A stretch of 64,000 bases of DNA from CAVUXJ01 sp963814975 (GTDB taxonomy: Bacteria > Acidobacteriota > Vicinamibacteria > Vicinamibacterales > CAVVIG01), in contig CAWFFB010000024.1 of assembly GCA_963814975.1 (NCBI GenBank), positions 21,760 through 85,759 on the forward strand, given 5' to 3'. Position numbers and translations under genes: made by a program. Under the pieces are notes generated by a model. That model was given only the letters and a program-made list of their open reading frames with translations. It ran no database searches and was not told where the DNA came from. Position 1 is the first letter of the stretch. Each line of letters opens with the position of its first letter. Below, in pieces: positions 1-9,682 of this stretch.

Positions 1-563
1 ACCGAAAGCGCCAGCAATGCGATCGTCAGATCCAGCGTCACCAGAACCGTGAACATCACCACGAGCGCGATCACCGAAGTGGCAAGCGGAAACAGCCCGC
101 TCATCACGAGGTTCTCGATCGCGTACGCGTCGACGTCGATGCGGTACACGGCGTCGCCGGTGTTGGTGGTGATGTGATGGTGTAGACCGAGCGCTTGAAT
201 CTGTTCGAACAGGCGGCCCCGAAGCTCGTACACCATGCGCTGCCCGGTATCGACTTGCAGCTGAGTTGCGCAGGCAGTCACGAACTGATTGATCGCCTGG
301 AGCAACACGCCGCCGACGACCACGAGCCCCAACAAGGCGACCAGGTTGCTTCCGGTCACTCCCGGCAGCCACGACCGGAAAGGCTCCGGAACCGGCTGCC
401 GGTCGCTGCTCAAGACGTGATCGATCACGATCTTGAGCGGCCAAGGCTGCAGCGCGCCGAGACCGACCTCCAGGAGCAGCAGCACCGAGAGCAACGTGAC
501 CTGCCGGCGATGGGGGCGCAGGAACGCGAGCGTCCAGCGGAGGAGCGAGTCCGGCGCGCTCAA
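1..563 (-). CDS. ABC exporter, transmembrane domain (3'-truncated by window edge)
   Basis: The reverse strand encodes about 187 residues of an ABC exporter membrane domain; the ATP-binding part lies beyond the left edge. Seen: a short Arg-rich start (RWTLAFLRPHRRQ), a first hydrophobic helix, the ABC_membrane-typical 'QPWPLKIVIDHVL', a second helix (LVALLGLVVVGGVLL) and the coupling-helix region 'LRGRLFEQIQALGLHHH...GDAVYRI'. These match type I exporters that fuse membrane and nucleotide-binding domains and move lipids, peptides or glycans. The likely start is a TTG at 563, whose bases overlap the TGA of the upstream glycosyltransferase fusion, so the two are probably translationally coupled and the substrate may be that enzyme's product (inference). 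No frame break is visible in the part present. Confidence 0.75.
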   Translation of the reverse strand, partial: MSAPDSLLRWTLAFLRPHRRQVTLLSVLLLLEVGLGALQPWPLKIVIDHVLSSDRQPVPEPFRSWLPGVTGSNLVALLGLVVVGGVLLQAINQFVTACATQLQVDTGQRMVYELRGRLFEQIQALGLHHHITTNTGDAVYRIDVDAYAIENLVMSGLFPLATSVIALVVMFTVLVTLDLTIALLALS

Positions 564-3500
564 TCGCCCGCTCCCTTCGGCACCGTCCCCGGCGGCTTCA
601 AGAGTCTGAGGGGTGTCGCGGGCATCCCGTTCCGGCGGATGCTGAGCGACACGAGTCGATCGCGACTCGAGTCGGCGACCCACAACAATCCGCGTTTCGA
701 GGCGAATGCGACGCGCGTGGGCTCGCCGAATGTCACGCGCGCTTCTTCGCCGACGTCTCGGATAATCCCGTCGGGCGTGACCGCCCTGACGCGTCCGTTG
801 TAGTAGTCCGCGATGAAGAGCGTGAGCTGTCCCAGCGGTTCCGGCACGACCGCCAGGCCGGCTGGACCCGCCATGGTCGCCTGCGTGGCGGGGCCCCCGT
901 CCCCGGTGTGTCCCCACGCGCCGCTGCCCGCGACGGTCGTGATGATCCGCGTGCGTGCATCAACCTTGCGCACGCGTTGATGGTGCATGTCTGCGATGTA
1001 GATGTCGCCGTTCGGCGCGATGGCCACATCGCTCGGCATATTCAGGTGCGCGCTCGTCGCCGGTCCGCCGTCGCCGACGGCACCATCGTCGGCGGGCGCG
1101 CCGTCGCCCGCGATCGTGTGGATGAACCCGGTGGTGTGGTCGATCATCCGCACGCGATAGTTCAGCGTGTCGGCGATGTAGACGTCCCCGTTCGGAGCGG
1201 CCGCCGCCGCGCTCGGCGTGTCGAGCGCGGCGGCGAGGGCGGGGCCGCCGTCGCCGCTCGAGCCGGTCTCGCCCGACCCGGCGATCGTCGTGATGATGCC
1301 GGTCGGCCAATCGACGCGCCGGACCCGGTTGTTGTGCGCGTCGACGACGAGCAGATCGCCGTCGGGACCGATGGCGACGCCGTCGGGGGTGTCGAGTTGG
1401 GCTTTCGTCGCCGGCCCGTAGTCGCCGGAGAAGCCCGCCCCGAGCGCGTTGTTGCCGACGACCGTGCTGATGTTGTTGCTCACCGCATCGATCCGGCGGA
1501 TGACGTGGTTGTTGGAGTCGGCGAAGTACACGTCGCCGTTCGTCGTCACCGCGATGCCACCAGGCGTGTCGAGCGACGCCTGAATCGCAGGACCGTTGTC
1601 GCCCGCGTACCCCTTGCGCTCGCCAATCACCTGACCGGTGGCCGCCTCGCGCAGCATCAAGGTTCCGGCGGCCAGCGCGAGAATCATCACGACGAAGACG
1701 GCTGCGCTCCGCAGGCCGTACATCCGGAGCAGGGAGGGAGCCAGGAGCAGCCCTCGCGCGGAGCTGGCTTCCAGCGCGGCCATGCCCTGACGGGCGGCGA
1801 CGGCTTCGACCCCTCGATGGAGAATCGCCGTGGTCTGGGCGGTGCGCCACCCGGAGAAAATCGCGACAACGACGGCGACGGTCGCGGCGGCCACGCCGGC
1901 CAGCGGCCACCGGAGCGCCACGCCCGCGCTGGCTGCCGCCAGCAGCGGGGCGGCGAGCGCCACGGCGCTCACGATACCCAGGGTCGTCGGACGCAGATGC
2001 GTGCTCACGCGCAGCAGGCCCTTGCCGGCGCCGTGTTCCTCGACGACGGCGCGGACGTCGAGCCAGGCCCAGCGGCCGACGAGGACGCTCACGTCACGAT
2101 CGTGGGACCACCCTTCGTCCACCTCGATGGTGCGAACGGCGCGCGACGATCGAAGCCAGTCGGTGAGATCGGCGAGCACGCGAGCGGCCGAGGTCCACGT
2201 CTCGCTCCAGAACCGGTCCTCGACAATACTTCCGGACAATAGCAGCAGCGCGCGCCACGCTTCGCGGACCGACGGTCGCGGACCGCGGCTCGTCTGACGG
2301 GGCGCGGCCGGGAGCACCACCTCAGGTGGCGAGAGCACGCCGCGGATCTGCCCGGCGGCCCGGGCGAACGGCTGGAGGAAGTGGAGGTACGCGACGACCG
2401 CGCGATACCAGAGCCGCCTGCCTGGAAGCGAGCCCACCTCGGACCGCAGCGCGTAGGCGACGTTCTTCCCGATGGTGACCGCGATCCCGATCGCGCCGCT
2501 GCCCAGGAGCAACGCCGCCGCCCAACTGTGTTCTCCGACGACGGCCACGACAATGCCCGCGAGGGTCAGGACCAAGGAGATGGCTTGCCACCGGACTGAA
2601 TGCGGAAGAAACGCGAAGGGGTGGACATCGATCCGATAGACCGAGGGAAACGGCGCCGTTCCCCAGACCCCCGCATTGATGCGCGTACCCCATAACGACC
2701 GAACGGAAGGCAGCGAACTGTAGATGCGGCCGCGCCAGAGCATGCGCCCGTCGAGAAACTTGTCCGGGTGGTGAGCCATCAGAAGCCGCTCACCTTCGCC
2801 GTAGCCCACCTGCTGTCGCCAGTAGGCCTTGACCGACGATCGATGGTGATGCCACACGAGCGCGCTCGAGGCGAACCCGATCTTCCAGCCGCGCGCCTGC
2901 AGCCGCCAGCAGACGTCCACATCGTCGCCCGCCCGCAGATACAACGGATTGAAGCCGCCGATGGCGACCAGCGCCTCTCGTCGAAACGCCATGTTGCAGC
3001 CGGGCACATGCTCGGCAATCCGGTCGTCCAGCAGCACGTGTGTGGGGCCGCCCGGCGCGCGCGCAATTGCCTGCGCCATCGGTGGATCATCGGCGGGCAC
3101 GAGGTTGGGTCCTCCGGATCCCACGACGTCCGAGGTAAGGAACGGCTGCACCAGGAATGTCAGCCAGTCCGGGTCGACCCGCGTGTCCGCGTCGGTGTAG
3201 GCGAGGATCTCGCCGGTGGCAGCCGAGAGCCCGACGTTGCGGGCCGCGCTCAGGCCGGCATTGGGTGTGTCGACAGTGCGGACGCGCGGGTGAGTGCGAG
3301 CAATCGCGCTCGTGCGGTCCCGCGACCCGTCGTTGACCAGGATGATTTCGTAGTCGGGATAGGTGAGTCGTTCGAGCGACGAGAGGCAGTCTTCGAGCGT
3401 CGCTTCGGCGTTGTACGCGCAGACCACAACCGACACGCGCGGCCATGCCAGCCGGGCTTCGGCTGGAAACGACGCGTCGGCAAATGTCGATGCCACGGCC

Positions 3501-4390
3501 GCCGCGGCCGGCTTGGGCCGGCGATCGCGGGTGACGAGGCCGAACGCCCAGTCGTCCACGCTGTGGCCGCCGCGCCACCATTCGTCGGTCCAGCCAAACG
3601 CAATCGCTCCGCAGCAGCCTTCCTCGAATGCCACGCGAACGTGGGCCGCGGTGATGGTGGCCTGTCCCGCTTCACCTTCGCGGATGCTGTCCGCGCCCGC
3701 TTCGGCCATGAGCAGCGGCTGGTGTCCGGCGACGTGCTGCAGCCGCGCCAGGTAGGCCCGCAGTTCCGGCTCACGGTGCAGGTACACGTTAAAGGCGCAC
3801 ACGTCGAAGAACGACAAGTCGAGAAATTCCGTCGGCGGGAAGTTGACGTAGGTGAGCAGGCTGTCGGGCGATGCGGTTTTCGCCCCGTCATACAGACTGC
3901 GAAGAAACCGCTCGACGTGCAGACGGCCGTGCCACCGCACCACATCGGGGGGAATCTCGTTGCCGAGCGCGAACATCAGCACCGCGGGGTGATCGCCAAG
4001 TTCACGCACCCGGTCGAGCACCTCGCGCCGGATATCCTGCCGGAGCGATCGATCGTCGAGAAACGCCACGTGTTGCGACCAGGGGAGTCCCACTATCAGC
4101 CGCAGGCCGTGCCGCGCGGCTTCGTCGAGGAGATCGCGCCGAGGCGGCGTGTAGACCCGAACGGTGTTGACGCCCAGGCCCGCCATCAGACGAAAGTCCT
4201 CGGCGATCTGCCGCATCGGCGGGAACTGATACCCCTGGGCGTCGGGCGCAAACGTGCCGTACGTCACGCCCTTGACGAGAAATCGCTCGTCGCCGGCGCG
4301 CAGGAACTTGCCGTCCGTCACGATCCGCGCGGCCGAAGCGGGAAGCGCGTCGCGCGGGACATCCGGGTCGACCTGAACAGCAACGGTCAC
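560..4390 (-). CDS. Trimodular membrane protein: glycoside-hydrolase-like + GT2 glycosyltransferase + NHL repeats
   Basis: An uninterrupted 1276-residue protein. Residues ~35-300 resemble a TIM-barrel glycoside hydrolase: 'VKGVTYGTFAP', 'FALGNEIPPDVV' with a candidate acid/base Glu, and 'LMAEAGADS' with a candidate second Glu. Residues ~315-600 are a family 2 glycosyltransferase: 'VSVVVCAYNAEATLEDCLSS', the nucleotide-sugar motif 'TDADTRVDPDW', and 'GCNMAFRREAL...GDDVDVCWRL'. Hydrophobic segments follow near 605-655, 805-850 and 890-910. From ~925 to the end run about five NHL-type repeats ('PGGIAVTTNGDVYFADSNN', 'DGVAIGPDGDLLVVDAHNN'), which usually form an extracytoplasmic beta-propeller. 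The start follows the ATG before 'TVAVQVDPD'. The order suggests membrane-linked polysaccharide synthesis or remodelling with an external sensor or scaffold domain. The substrate cannot be read from the sequence. Confidence 0.85.
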   Translation of the reverse strand: MTVAVQVDPDVPRDALPASAARIVTDGKFLRAGDERFLVKGVTYGTFAPDAQGYQFPPMRQIAEDFRLMAGLGVNTVRVYTPPRRDLLDEAARHGLRLIVGLPWSQHVAFLDDRSLRQDIRREVLDRVRELGDHPAVLMFALGNEIPPDVVRWHGRLHVERFLRSLYDGAKTASPDSLLTYVNFPPTEFLDLSFFDVCAFNVYLHREPELRAYLARLQHVAGHQPLLMAEAGADSIREGEAGQATITAAHVRVAFEEGCCGAIAFGWTDEWWRGGHSVDDWAFGLVTRDRRPKPAAAAVASTFADASFPAEARLAWPRVSVVVCAYNAEATLEDCLSSLERLTYPDYEIILVNDGSRDRTSAIARTHPRVRTVDTPNAGLSAARNVGLSAATGEILAYTDADTRVDPDWLTFLVQPFLTSDVVGSGGPNLVPADDPPMAQAIARAPGGPTHVLLDDRIAEHVPGCNMAFRREALVAIGGFNPLYLRAGDDVDVCWRLQARGWKIGFASSALVWHHHRSSVKAYWRQQVGYGEGERLLMAHHPDKFLDGRMLWRGRIYSSLPSVRSLWGTRINAGVWGTAPFPSVYRIDVHPFAFLPHSVRWQAISLVLTLAGIVVAVVGEHSWAAALLLGSGAIGIAVTIGKNVAYALRSEVGSLPGRRLWYRAVVAYLHFLQPFARAAGQIRGVLSPPEVVLPAAPRQTSRGPRPSVREAWRALLLLSGSIVEDRFWSETWTSAARVLADLTDWLRSSRAVRTIEVDEGWSHDRDVSVLVGRWAWLDVRAVVEEHGAGKGLLRVSTHLRPTTLGIVSAVALAAPLLAAASAGVALRWPLAGVAAATVAVVVAIFSGWRTAQTTAILHRGVEAVAARQGMAALEASSARGLLLAPSLLRMYGLRSAAVFVVMILALAAGTLMLREAATGQVIGERKGYAGDNGPAIQASLDTPGGIAVTTNGDVYFADSNNHVIRRIDAVSNNISTVVGNNALGAGFSGDYGPATKAQLDTPDGVAIGPDGDLLVVDAHNNRVRRVDWPTGIITTIAGSGETGSSGDGGPALAAALDTPSAAAAAPNGDVYIADTLNYRVRMIDHTTGFIHTIAGDGAPADDGAVGDGGPATSAHLNMPSDVAIAPNGDIYIADMHHQRVRKVDARTRIITTVAGSGAWGHTGDGGPATQATMAGPAGLAVVPEPLGQLTLFIADYYNGRVRAVTPDGIIRDVGEEARVTFGEPTRVAFASKRGLLWVADSSRDRLVSLSIRRNGMPATPLRLLKPPGTVPKGAGD

Positions 4391-4479
4391 GGTTGGTGGG
4401 TCCCCTCCAATCAGAGAGAAGCGAAAACCCTATTGTATCAAGTGTTTGGCGTCACCTTGCGGCTGGCCGCCCACGCGTA

Positions 4480-4488
4480 TGCTACACT
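4480..4488 (+). promoter_or_regulatory. Candidate extended -10 promoter
   Basis: TGCTACACT matches the extended -10 form TGnTAnnnT and lies 44 bases before the ATG at 4532, in the divergent gap between the glycosyltransferase fusion and the spermidine-synthase-like gene. There is no convincing -35 element. Confidence 0.3.
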
Positions 4489-4531
4489 GCGCGCGCCCGA
4501 GGCAGTTCGGAACCTGGACATCCGTCCTTTG

Positions 4532-6833
4532 ATGCTGGCGATCGGCGCCCTCCTTTTCTTCGTTTCCGGCTTCGCGGCCCTCCAGTATCAGGTCGTCTGG
4601 CAGCGTCTGCTCGGCATTTTCTCGGGCGCCGATATCCACTCAGCCACGATCATCGTCGCCGCGTTCATGGCCGGTCTGGGCTGCGGAAGCCTGAGCGGCG
4701 GCTACCTCTCGGATCGCCTGTCCCGCCGCGGCAATTTGTTGATGTTCGCTTGCGCGGAGCTCGCGGTTGGGGTGTTCGGCTTTTTCAGCGCATCGCTCTA
4801 TTACGACGTCCTCTACGTGCGCTTCGGGTACCTCGCCGCGAACAGCGCCGCGATGCCGGCGATCCTGTTCCTCAGTTTGCTCTGGCCGACGTTCCTGATG
4901 GGAATGGCCCTGCCGCTGCTGGCGCGCGCGTTGACATTCGATGCCGACGGCGCGGCCCGTGTCATCGGCACGCTATATGGAGCCAACACGTTCGGAGCGG
5001 CGATGGGCGCGCTTCTGACCACGTGGTGGTTCATTCCCCAGATGGGAATGGCCGGCAGCCTCCGTCTCAGCGCGTGGCTGAACGTGATCGTGGCCGCCGC
5101 CGGCATGCCGCTGGCGATCCGTTTCGGGCAGCTTTCGCGCGGAAGCGTGCGAGCGGCGCGCCCGGCAGCTGCCGTCGTTACCCCAGGTGCGGACGTCACC
5201 TTGTCGTTTCGCACCTGGGCAGGCCTCTACGGGCTCTCCGGCTTTCTGGCCCTCTCGCTCGAGCTCATCTGGTTCCGGATCTTCGGCGTCATGATGAAGT
5301 CCTCGTCGTTCACGTTCGGCACGCTGCTCGCGGTGTACCTGGCAGGCCTCGGCGTCGGCGCCGTCGCAGGCAGCCGGCTTGCGAGGAGCAGCCGGCGGCC
5401 GGCCAGGACATTTCTGTTTCTTCAAACGGCCATTGGGATTTGTGCCGGTCTCTCGGTCATTGCGCTGCTCGCGCTGCTCAAGGCCCCAGACTCAGCCGGG
5501 TGGCTGTCCCGGTACCTCGCAGAGTACGAGGCGATGAACGCCCGCCGGGCGCTCACCCGGTTCAACGGCGAGTTCCTGCAACTCTTTCTCGTCATCCCCA
5601 TCGCATTGATCGGCCCGCCCACGTTCCTGATGGGCATCGGGTTTCCCCTGCTTCAAAGAGTCGTGCAGACTGACTTGGGTCGCCTTGGGTTCCGCACTGG
5701 CGCGCTGATGATGTCGAACATCGTGGGCAGCACTCTTGGGACCGTCGTGACCGGATGGCTGGGTCTCCGTCTGTTCGGTACAGCAGCAAGCCTGAAAGGG
5801 GTGGTTGCGGCCAGCGGCGTTTTCGCGCTCGTCGGCCTGACGATCGCGGACTCGGAAATGGGACCGGTGGCGCCTTGCGGCCGGGTTGACCGTGCTCATG
5901 CTCGCAGCCGCGATGCCGGAGGGCGATGTGCTATGGGCGCGCCTTCACAGCATCAGGCCGGAGTTCGTCGTCCAGGCCGAGGACGAATCCGGGGTGTCGT
6001 TGCTGAAGCAGTGGGGCGCAGGATTGGTCCAGGGCGCAACCGTGTTTGCGGACGGTCTCGGCCAAAGCGAGCTTCCATACGATGGTATTCATACCCTCCT
6101 CGGCGCCCTTCCCGCGTTCGTCCACCCGGCTCCCCGTGACGCGGTCATCATCGGTCTTGGATCCGGAGACACGGTGTTCGGGATGGCCGGACGCCGGGAG
6201 ATCGAGCGCATCGTTTGCGTCGAGATCGTCAGGGCGCAGCTCGAGACGCTCCGTCGCTGGAGCCATGGGTTCGCGTATCCGGGATTGCTCACGGTCCTGA
6301 GCGATCCCCGGATCGCGCACGTCAACGGCGACGGCCGGCTGTATGTCATGCACGCCGGGCAGCTGTTCGACATCATCGAAGCAGACGCGCTCAGGCCGGG
6401 CAGCGCCAACGTCGGCAATCTCTACTCGGACAGATACTTCGCGATGATCCGCGATCGACTGCGCCCCGGCGGCCTCGCGGTCACCTGGGCGCCGACTTCG
6501 CGCGTGGAGCGGACGTTCGTGCTCGTGTTCCCGTACGTCGCCAGCTACGGGGACTTCCTGCTGGGCAGCCGCGATCCCATCGTCATCGATCGCGAAAGCA
6601 TTCGGACCCGGTTAGCGGATCCGGCCGTGCAGGCGTACTACGAGAACTCCGGCGTGGACATCGGGTCGCTTCTGGGTCCGTACATCGATCAGGCGCCCAG
6701 GATGTTCGATCCGAGCTTCGATCGATCGACGATTGTCGATATCAACACCGATTTGTTTCCGCGTGATGAGTTCGACATTCCGCCGCCTCTGCAGTGGTGG
6801 GACGCCGCGCCGTCTGCGCGCCGCGCGCGTTGA
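4532..6833 (+). CDS. Membrane-anchored spermidine-synthase-like protein (frame break near 5872)
   Basis: The N-terminal ~430 residues carry at least ten hydrophobic helices resembling a transporter-like membrane domain ('FFVSGFAALQYQVVWQRLLG', 'AAFMAGLGCGSLSGGYLSDR'). The C-terminal ~310 residues form a Rossmann aminopropyltransferase-like domain with the SAM-binding loop 'VIIGLGSGDT', an acidic strand end 'IVCVEIV' and 'DIIEADALRPGSANVGNLYS'. This is the architecture of fused membrane spermidine-synthase-like proteins; their substrate is often unknown and polyamine synthesis should not be assumed. The reading frame moves by one near 5872 (one extra base in 'gcgccttgcgg' restores it). I start at the ATG of 'MLAIGALLFFVSG'; the open frame extends further upstream but lies antisense to the neighbouring gene there. 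Total about 766 residues. Confidence 0.75.
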
Positions 6834-6901
6834 CGAGATCGCAGACGATCCGGCCCGAACACGGGGTCCAAGACGGGGCCGCGATGCCATCTGAAAGCGA
6901 T

Positions 6902-7584
6902 TCAGGGGCGGGCGTCGTAGTTTTCCGGTGTAAATCGCCATCCCTACGACCGCATCGACGCCAAGGGCGTCGAGATCGTCGATCTCTTCGCGGGTCGTGA
7001 TGCCGCCGGCGGCCGTGAGGCGCCGGGTGGTGGCGCGACGAACGGCCAGAATGGCGTCGAAGTTCGTTCCGCTGCATCAGGCCTTCCGTGTCGACGTGCG
7101 TGTAGAGGAACTCCCCGCAGTAGGGCTCGAGCGCCTGGACCGCCTCGACAGCCGTCAGCGGCAGCGGCGTCTTCCAGCCGTGGATGACGACCTGGCCGCC
7201 GCGGCTGTCGACGGCCGCAATGATTCGCTCCGGGCCGACAGCGTCCGCCAGCCGTTTCGCGAACTCGACATCGGGGCGGCCGTCCTTGAACAGCGCCGAA
7301 CCGGCGATGATCTGCTGCGCTCCGGCGGCGAGGATCTCGCTCGCGCGGGCGCTGGTCCGCACGCCGCCGCCAACGCGGCACGACAGCGCTCCCGCGATTT
7401 GCCGCACCAGATCCAGGTTGTCGCCAACGCCCATGGCGGCGTCGAGATCGATGACCTGCACCTTCGGGAACCGCTCGAAGCGTTTCACCCAGCCGAACAC
7501 GTCCTCGTCCTTGATCGCCAGACGTTCGCCCTGAACGAGCTGAACGACGGCGCCTCCCTGGAGATCGATCGCGGGAATCAGCAT
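6902..7584 (-). CDS. hisA: 1-(5-phosphoribosyl)-5-[(5-phosphoribosylamino)methylideneamino] imidazole-4-carboxamide isomerase HisA (two frame breaks)
   Basis: HisA opens the ribose of ProFAR to give PRFAR, the fourth step of histidine synthesis, in the cytosol. Seen: the start 'MLIPAIDLQGGAVVQLVQGE' with the conserved first-strand Asp, 'VIDLDAAMG', 'RVGGGVRT', 'AVDSRGGQVVIHGW' and, after correction, 'AAGGITTREEIDDLDALGVD' and 'VVGMAIYT', a classic (beta/alpha)8 phosphate-binding half. One extra base near 7070 (after 'EGLMQ') and one near 6925 must be removed; the protein then ends 'YTENYDARP' at 6902, about 227 residues, slightly short for the family. It is the last gene of the his operon, about 100 bases downstream of hisF. 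Confidence 0.85.
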
Positions 7585-7683
7585 GTGATCACATCGCCAC
7601 GAAAACACGAGAACACGAAGAAAAACGACGCAAGCATGCATTTTCGCGCTTGCGCGATTTCGTGGCCCCGACTTTTCCGGATT

Positions 7684-8455
7684 TCACAGACGCACCGGGA
7701 TGCCGTGCTGTCGCAGGTGTTCCTTCAGCACGCTGACGCTCGTTTCGGCGTAGTGAAAAATCGACGCGGCGAGCGCCGCGTCGGCCGCGCCCCGCGTGAA
7801 GACGTCGACGAAATCGTCGAGGCCGCCGGCGCCGCCCGACGCGATGACCGGAATCGAGACGGCGGTCGACACGGCGGCGGTCATCTCGCAGTCGAAGCCG
7901 GCCTTGGTGCCGTCTCGATCGATCGACGTCAGCAGGATCTCGCCGGCGCCGCGCGCCTCGGCCTCCTGCGCCCACTCGACGGCATCGCGATCGGCGGCCG
8001 TCTGTCCGCTTCGGGCATACACGGCGAAGTGTTCCACGCCGCTCGCAGACAGCGCGCGCTTGGCGTCGATCGCCACGATGATGGCCTGGCTGCCGTAGCG
8101 GTTGGCCAGCGTCGTGATCAGCGACGGGACTCGACAGAGCCGCGGTGTTCAGGCTCACCTTGTCGGCGCCGGCGTCGATGGCCGCCGCGCCGTCTTCTTC
8201 GGTGCGGATCCCGCCGCCGACCGCCAGCGGGATGAACAGCTCGCGCGCGACCGCGCGAATCGTCTCGGCGAGCGCGCGGCGGCGTTCGAGCGTCGCGGTG
8301 ACGTCGAGGATGACGAGCTCGTCGATCCCTTCGCGGTTATAGCGTCGCGCCAGCTCGGCGGGATCGCCGGCGCTCCGCAGGCCTTCGAAGTTGATGCCCT
8401 TGACGACGTGGCCGTCGCGGACGTCGAGGCAGGCGATGATGCGTTTCGAAAGCAT
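7684..8455 (-). CDS. hisF: Imidazole glycerol phosphate synthase cyclase subunit HisF (frame break near 8115-8135)
   Basis: HisF uses ammonia delivered by HisH to turn PRFAR into imidazole glycerol phosphate and AICAR. The start 'MLSKRIIACLDVRDGHVVKG' contains the first catalytic Asp (ACLD) and 'KGINFEGL'. The second catalytic Asp lies in 'LTSIDRDGTKAGFD', and the phosphate-binding 'VIASGGAGGLDDF' is intact. Between 'DKVSLNTAA' and 'AIDAKRAL' the frame is disturbed near 8115-8135; corrected, it reads 'VESPSLITTLANRYGSQAI', as in the family. Corrected length about 256 residues, normal for HisF. It follows hisH by 25 bases, consistent with the HisH-HisF heterodimer being made together. Confidence 0.9.
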
Positions 8456-8480
8456 ACGAAAATTCGCGGACTGCGGGGCC

Positions 8481-9098
8481 TCAGGCGGCCAGCGCCAGCC
8501 AGTTCTGCAGAATCCGCAGCCCGACGTCGCCCGACTTCTCCGGGTGAAACTGGACGCCGGCAATCTGGCCGCGCTGAACGACCGAGGCGAATCGCTCGCC
8601 GTGTTCGGTGGCGGCGACGGTATCGCCGGTGACCGGCGCGACATAGCTGTGCGTGAAGTACACCTGCGCTCGCGCCGGCACGCCTTCGATGATGCCCGCG
8701 TCGAGTCGCGGTTCGAGCGAATTCCACCCGACATGCGGAACTTTCAGGCGTCCCACGCCTGACGCCACGCTCAAACGCCGACAGCGGCCTCCCAGCACGC
8801 CCAGCCCGGGGCATTCAGGCGCCTCTTCGCTGCCCTCGAACAGCCACTGCATCCCAAGGCAGATGCCGAGCAGCGGCTTCCCGTCGCCGACCAGTTCGAG
8901 AATGGCGTCGACCCACGGGCGGTCGAGCGCGCGGGTCGCGCCAAAATGGCCGACGCCTGGCACGATGACGCCGCGGGCGCCAAGGAGCGCCCCCGGCTCT
9001 TCCGGCACGAAGAAATCGGCGCCCACGGCGGCGAGCGCCTTCTTGACCGACGTCAGGTTGCCGGCGCCGTAGTCGATGAGCGCGATCGGAGAGCTCAT
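8481..9098 (-). CDS. hisH: Imidazole glycerol phosphate synthase glutaminase subunit HisH
   Basis: An intact 205-residue class I glutamine amidotransferase that hydrolyses glutamine and channels ammonia to HisF. Seen: 'IALIDYGAGNLTSVKKAL' at the N-terminus, the nucleophile elbow 'LGICLGMQWLFEGSEE' with the catalytic Cys near residue 80, 'YFTHSY' and the His-Glu pair in 'GVQFHPEKSG'. The start ATG overlaps the hisB stop by 4 bases (9095-9098), typical of translational coupling inside the his operon. No frame disturbance. Confidence 0.95.
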   Translation of the reverse strand: MSSPIALIDYGAGNLTSVKKALAAVGADFFVPEEPGALLGARGVIVPGVGHFGATRALDRPWVDAILELVGDGKPLLGICLGMQWLFEGSEEAPECPGLGVLGGRCRRLSVASGVGRLKVPHVGWNSLEPRLDAGIIEGVPARAQVYFTHSYVAPVTGDTVAATEHGERFASVVQRGQIAGVQFHPEKSGDVGLRILQNWLALAA

Positions 9099-9682
9099 AG
9101 CAGCCCTTTCGTTGACGGCAGCAGGCGGGCGAGCCGCTTGTCCTTGGCGCAGGCGACCCGGAGCGCGCGGGCGAATGCCTTGAAGACGGCTTCAATCTTG
9201 TGATGGCTCGATCGGCCGTACATCACCTTGACATGGACGTTCGCGCGGGCGCCAATCGCAAACCCTTCGAAGAAGTCGTGGACGAGCTCGGTCTGCAGAT
9301 CGCCCACGCGCCGCGCGGCGACTTTCAGATCCACCACCGTGTGGGGCCGGCCGCCGAGATCGACGGCCGCCACGGCAAGCGTTTCGTCCATCGGCATCAC
9401 GAAGTAGCCCGCGCGATTGATGCCGCGGCGGTTGCCGAGCGCCTTCGACACGGCCTCGCCGAGCGCGATGCCGAGATCCTCGACCGTGTGATGCTGATCG
9501 ACATCGAGATCGCCAGACGCCGTGACTTCGAGGTCGAACCCGCCGTGCCGCGCGAAGAGCTCGAGCATGTGATCCAGGAAACGGATGCCGGTGCTGACGC
9601 GGTACCGTCCCTTTCCATCGAGCCTCAGAGCCAGCGCAATGGTGGTCTCGGTCGTCCGACGGTCGATCAGCGCGCGGCGCAT
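9095..9682 (-). CDS. hisB: Imidazoleglycerol-phosphate dehydratase HisB (monofunctional)
   Basis: An intact 195-residue dehydratase converting imidazole glycerol phosphate to imidazole acetol phosphate. Seen: 'RRTTETTIALALRLDG' at the N-terminus and the metal-binding motifs 'FLDHMLELFARHGGFDL', 'DQHHTVEDLGIALGEA' and 'SSHHKIEAVFKAFARALR'. The paired HH motifs bind the two manganese ions in this family. It has no N-terminal phosphatase domain, so histidinol-phosphate phosphatase must be encoded elsewhere; none is seen here. The gene starts 16 bases inside the end of hisC and overlaps hisH by 4 bases. Confidence 0.95.
   Translation of the reverse strand: MRRALIDRRTTETTIALALRLDGKGRYRVSTGIRFLDHMLELFARHGGFDLEVTASGDLDVDQHHTVEDLGIALGEAVSKALGNRRGINRAGYFVMPMDETLAVAAVDLGGRPHTVVDLKVAARRVGDLQTELVHDFFEGFAIGARANVHVKVMYGRSSHHKIEAVFKAFARALRVACAKDKRLARLLPSTKGLL

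Noticed and set aside
2768..4531. A 590-residue N-terminal extension of the spermidine-synthase-like protein
   Set aside because: This part is antisense to the intact glycosyltransferase fusion; the membrane-protein homology begins only at the ATG at 4532.
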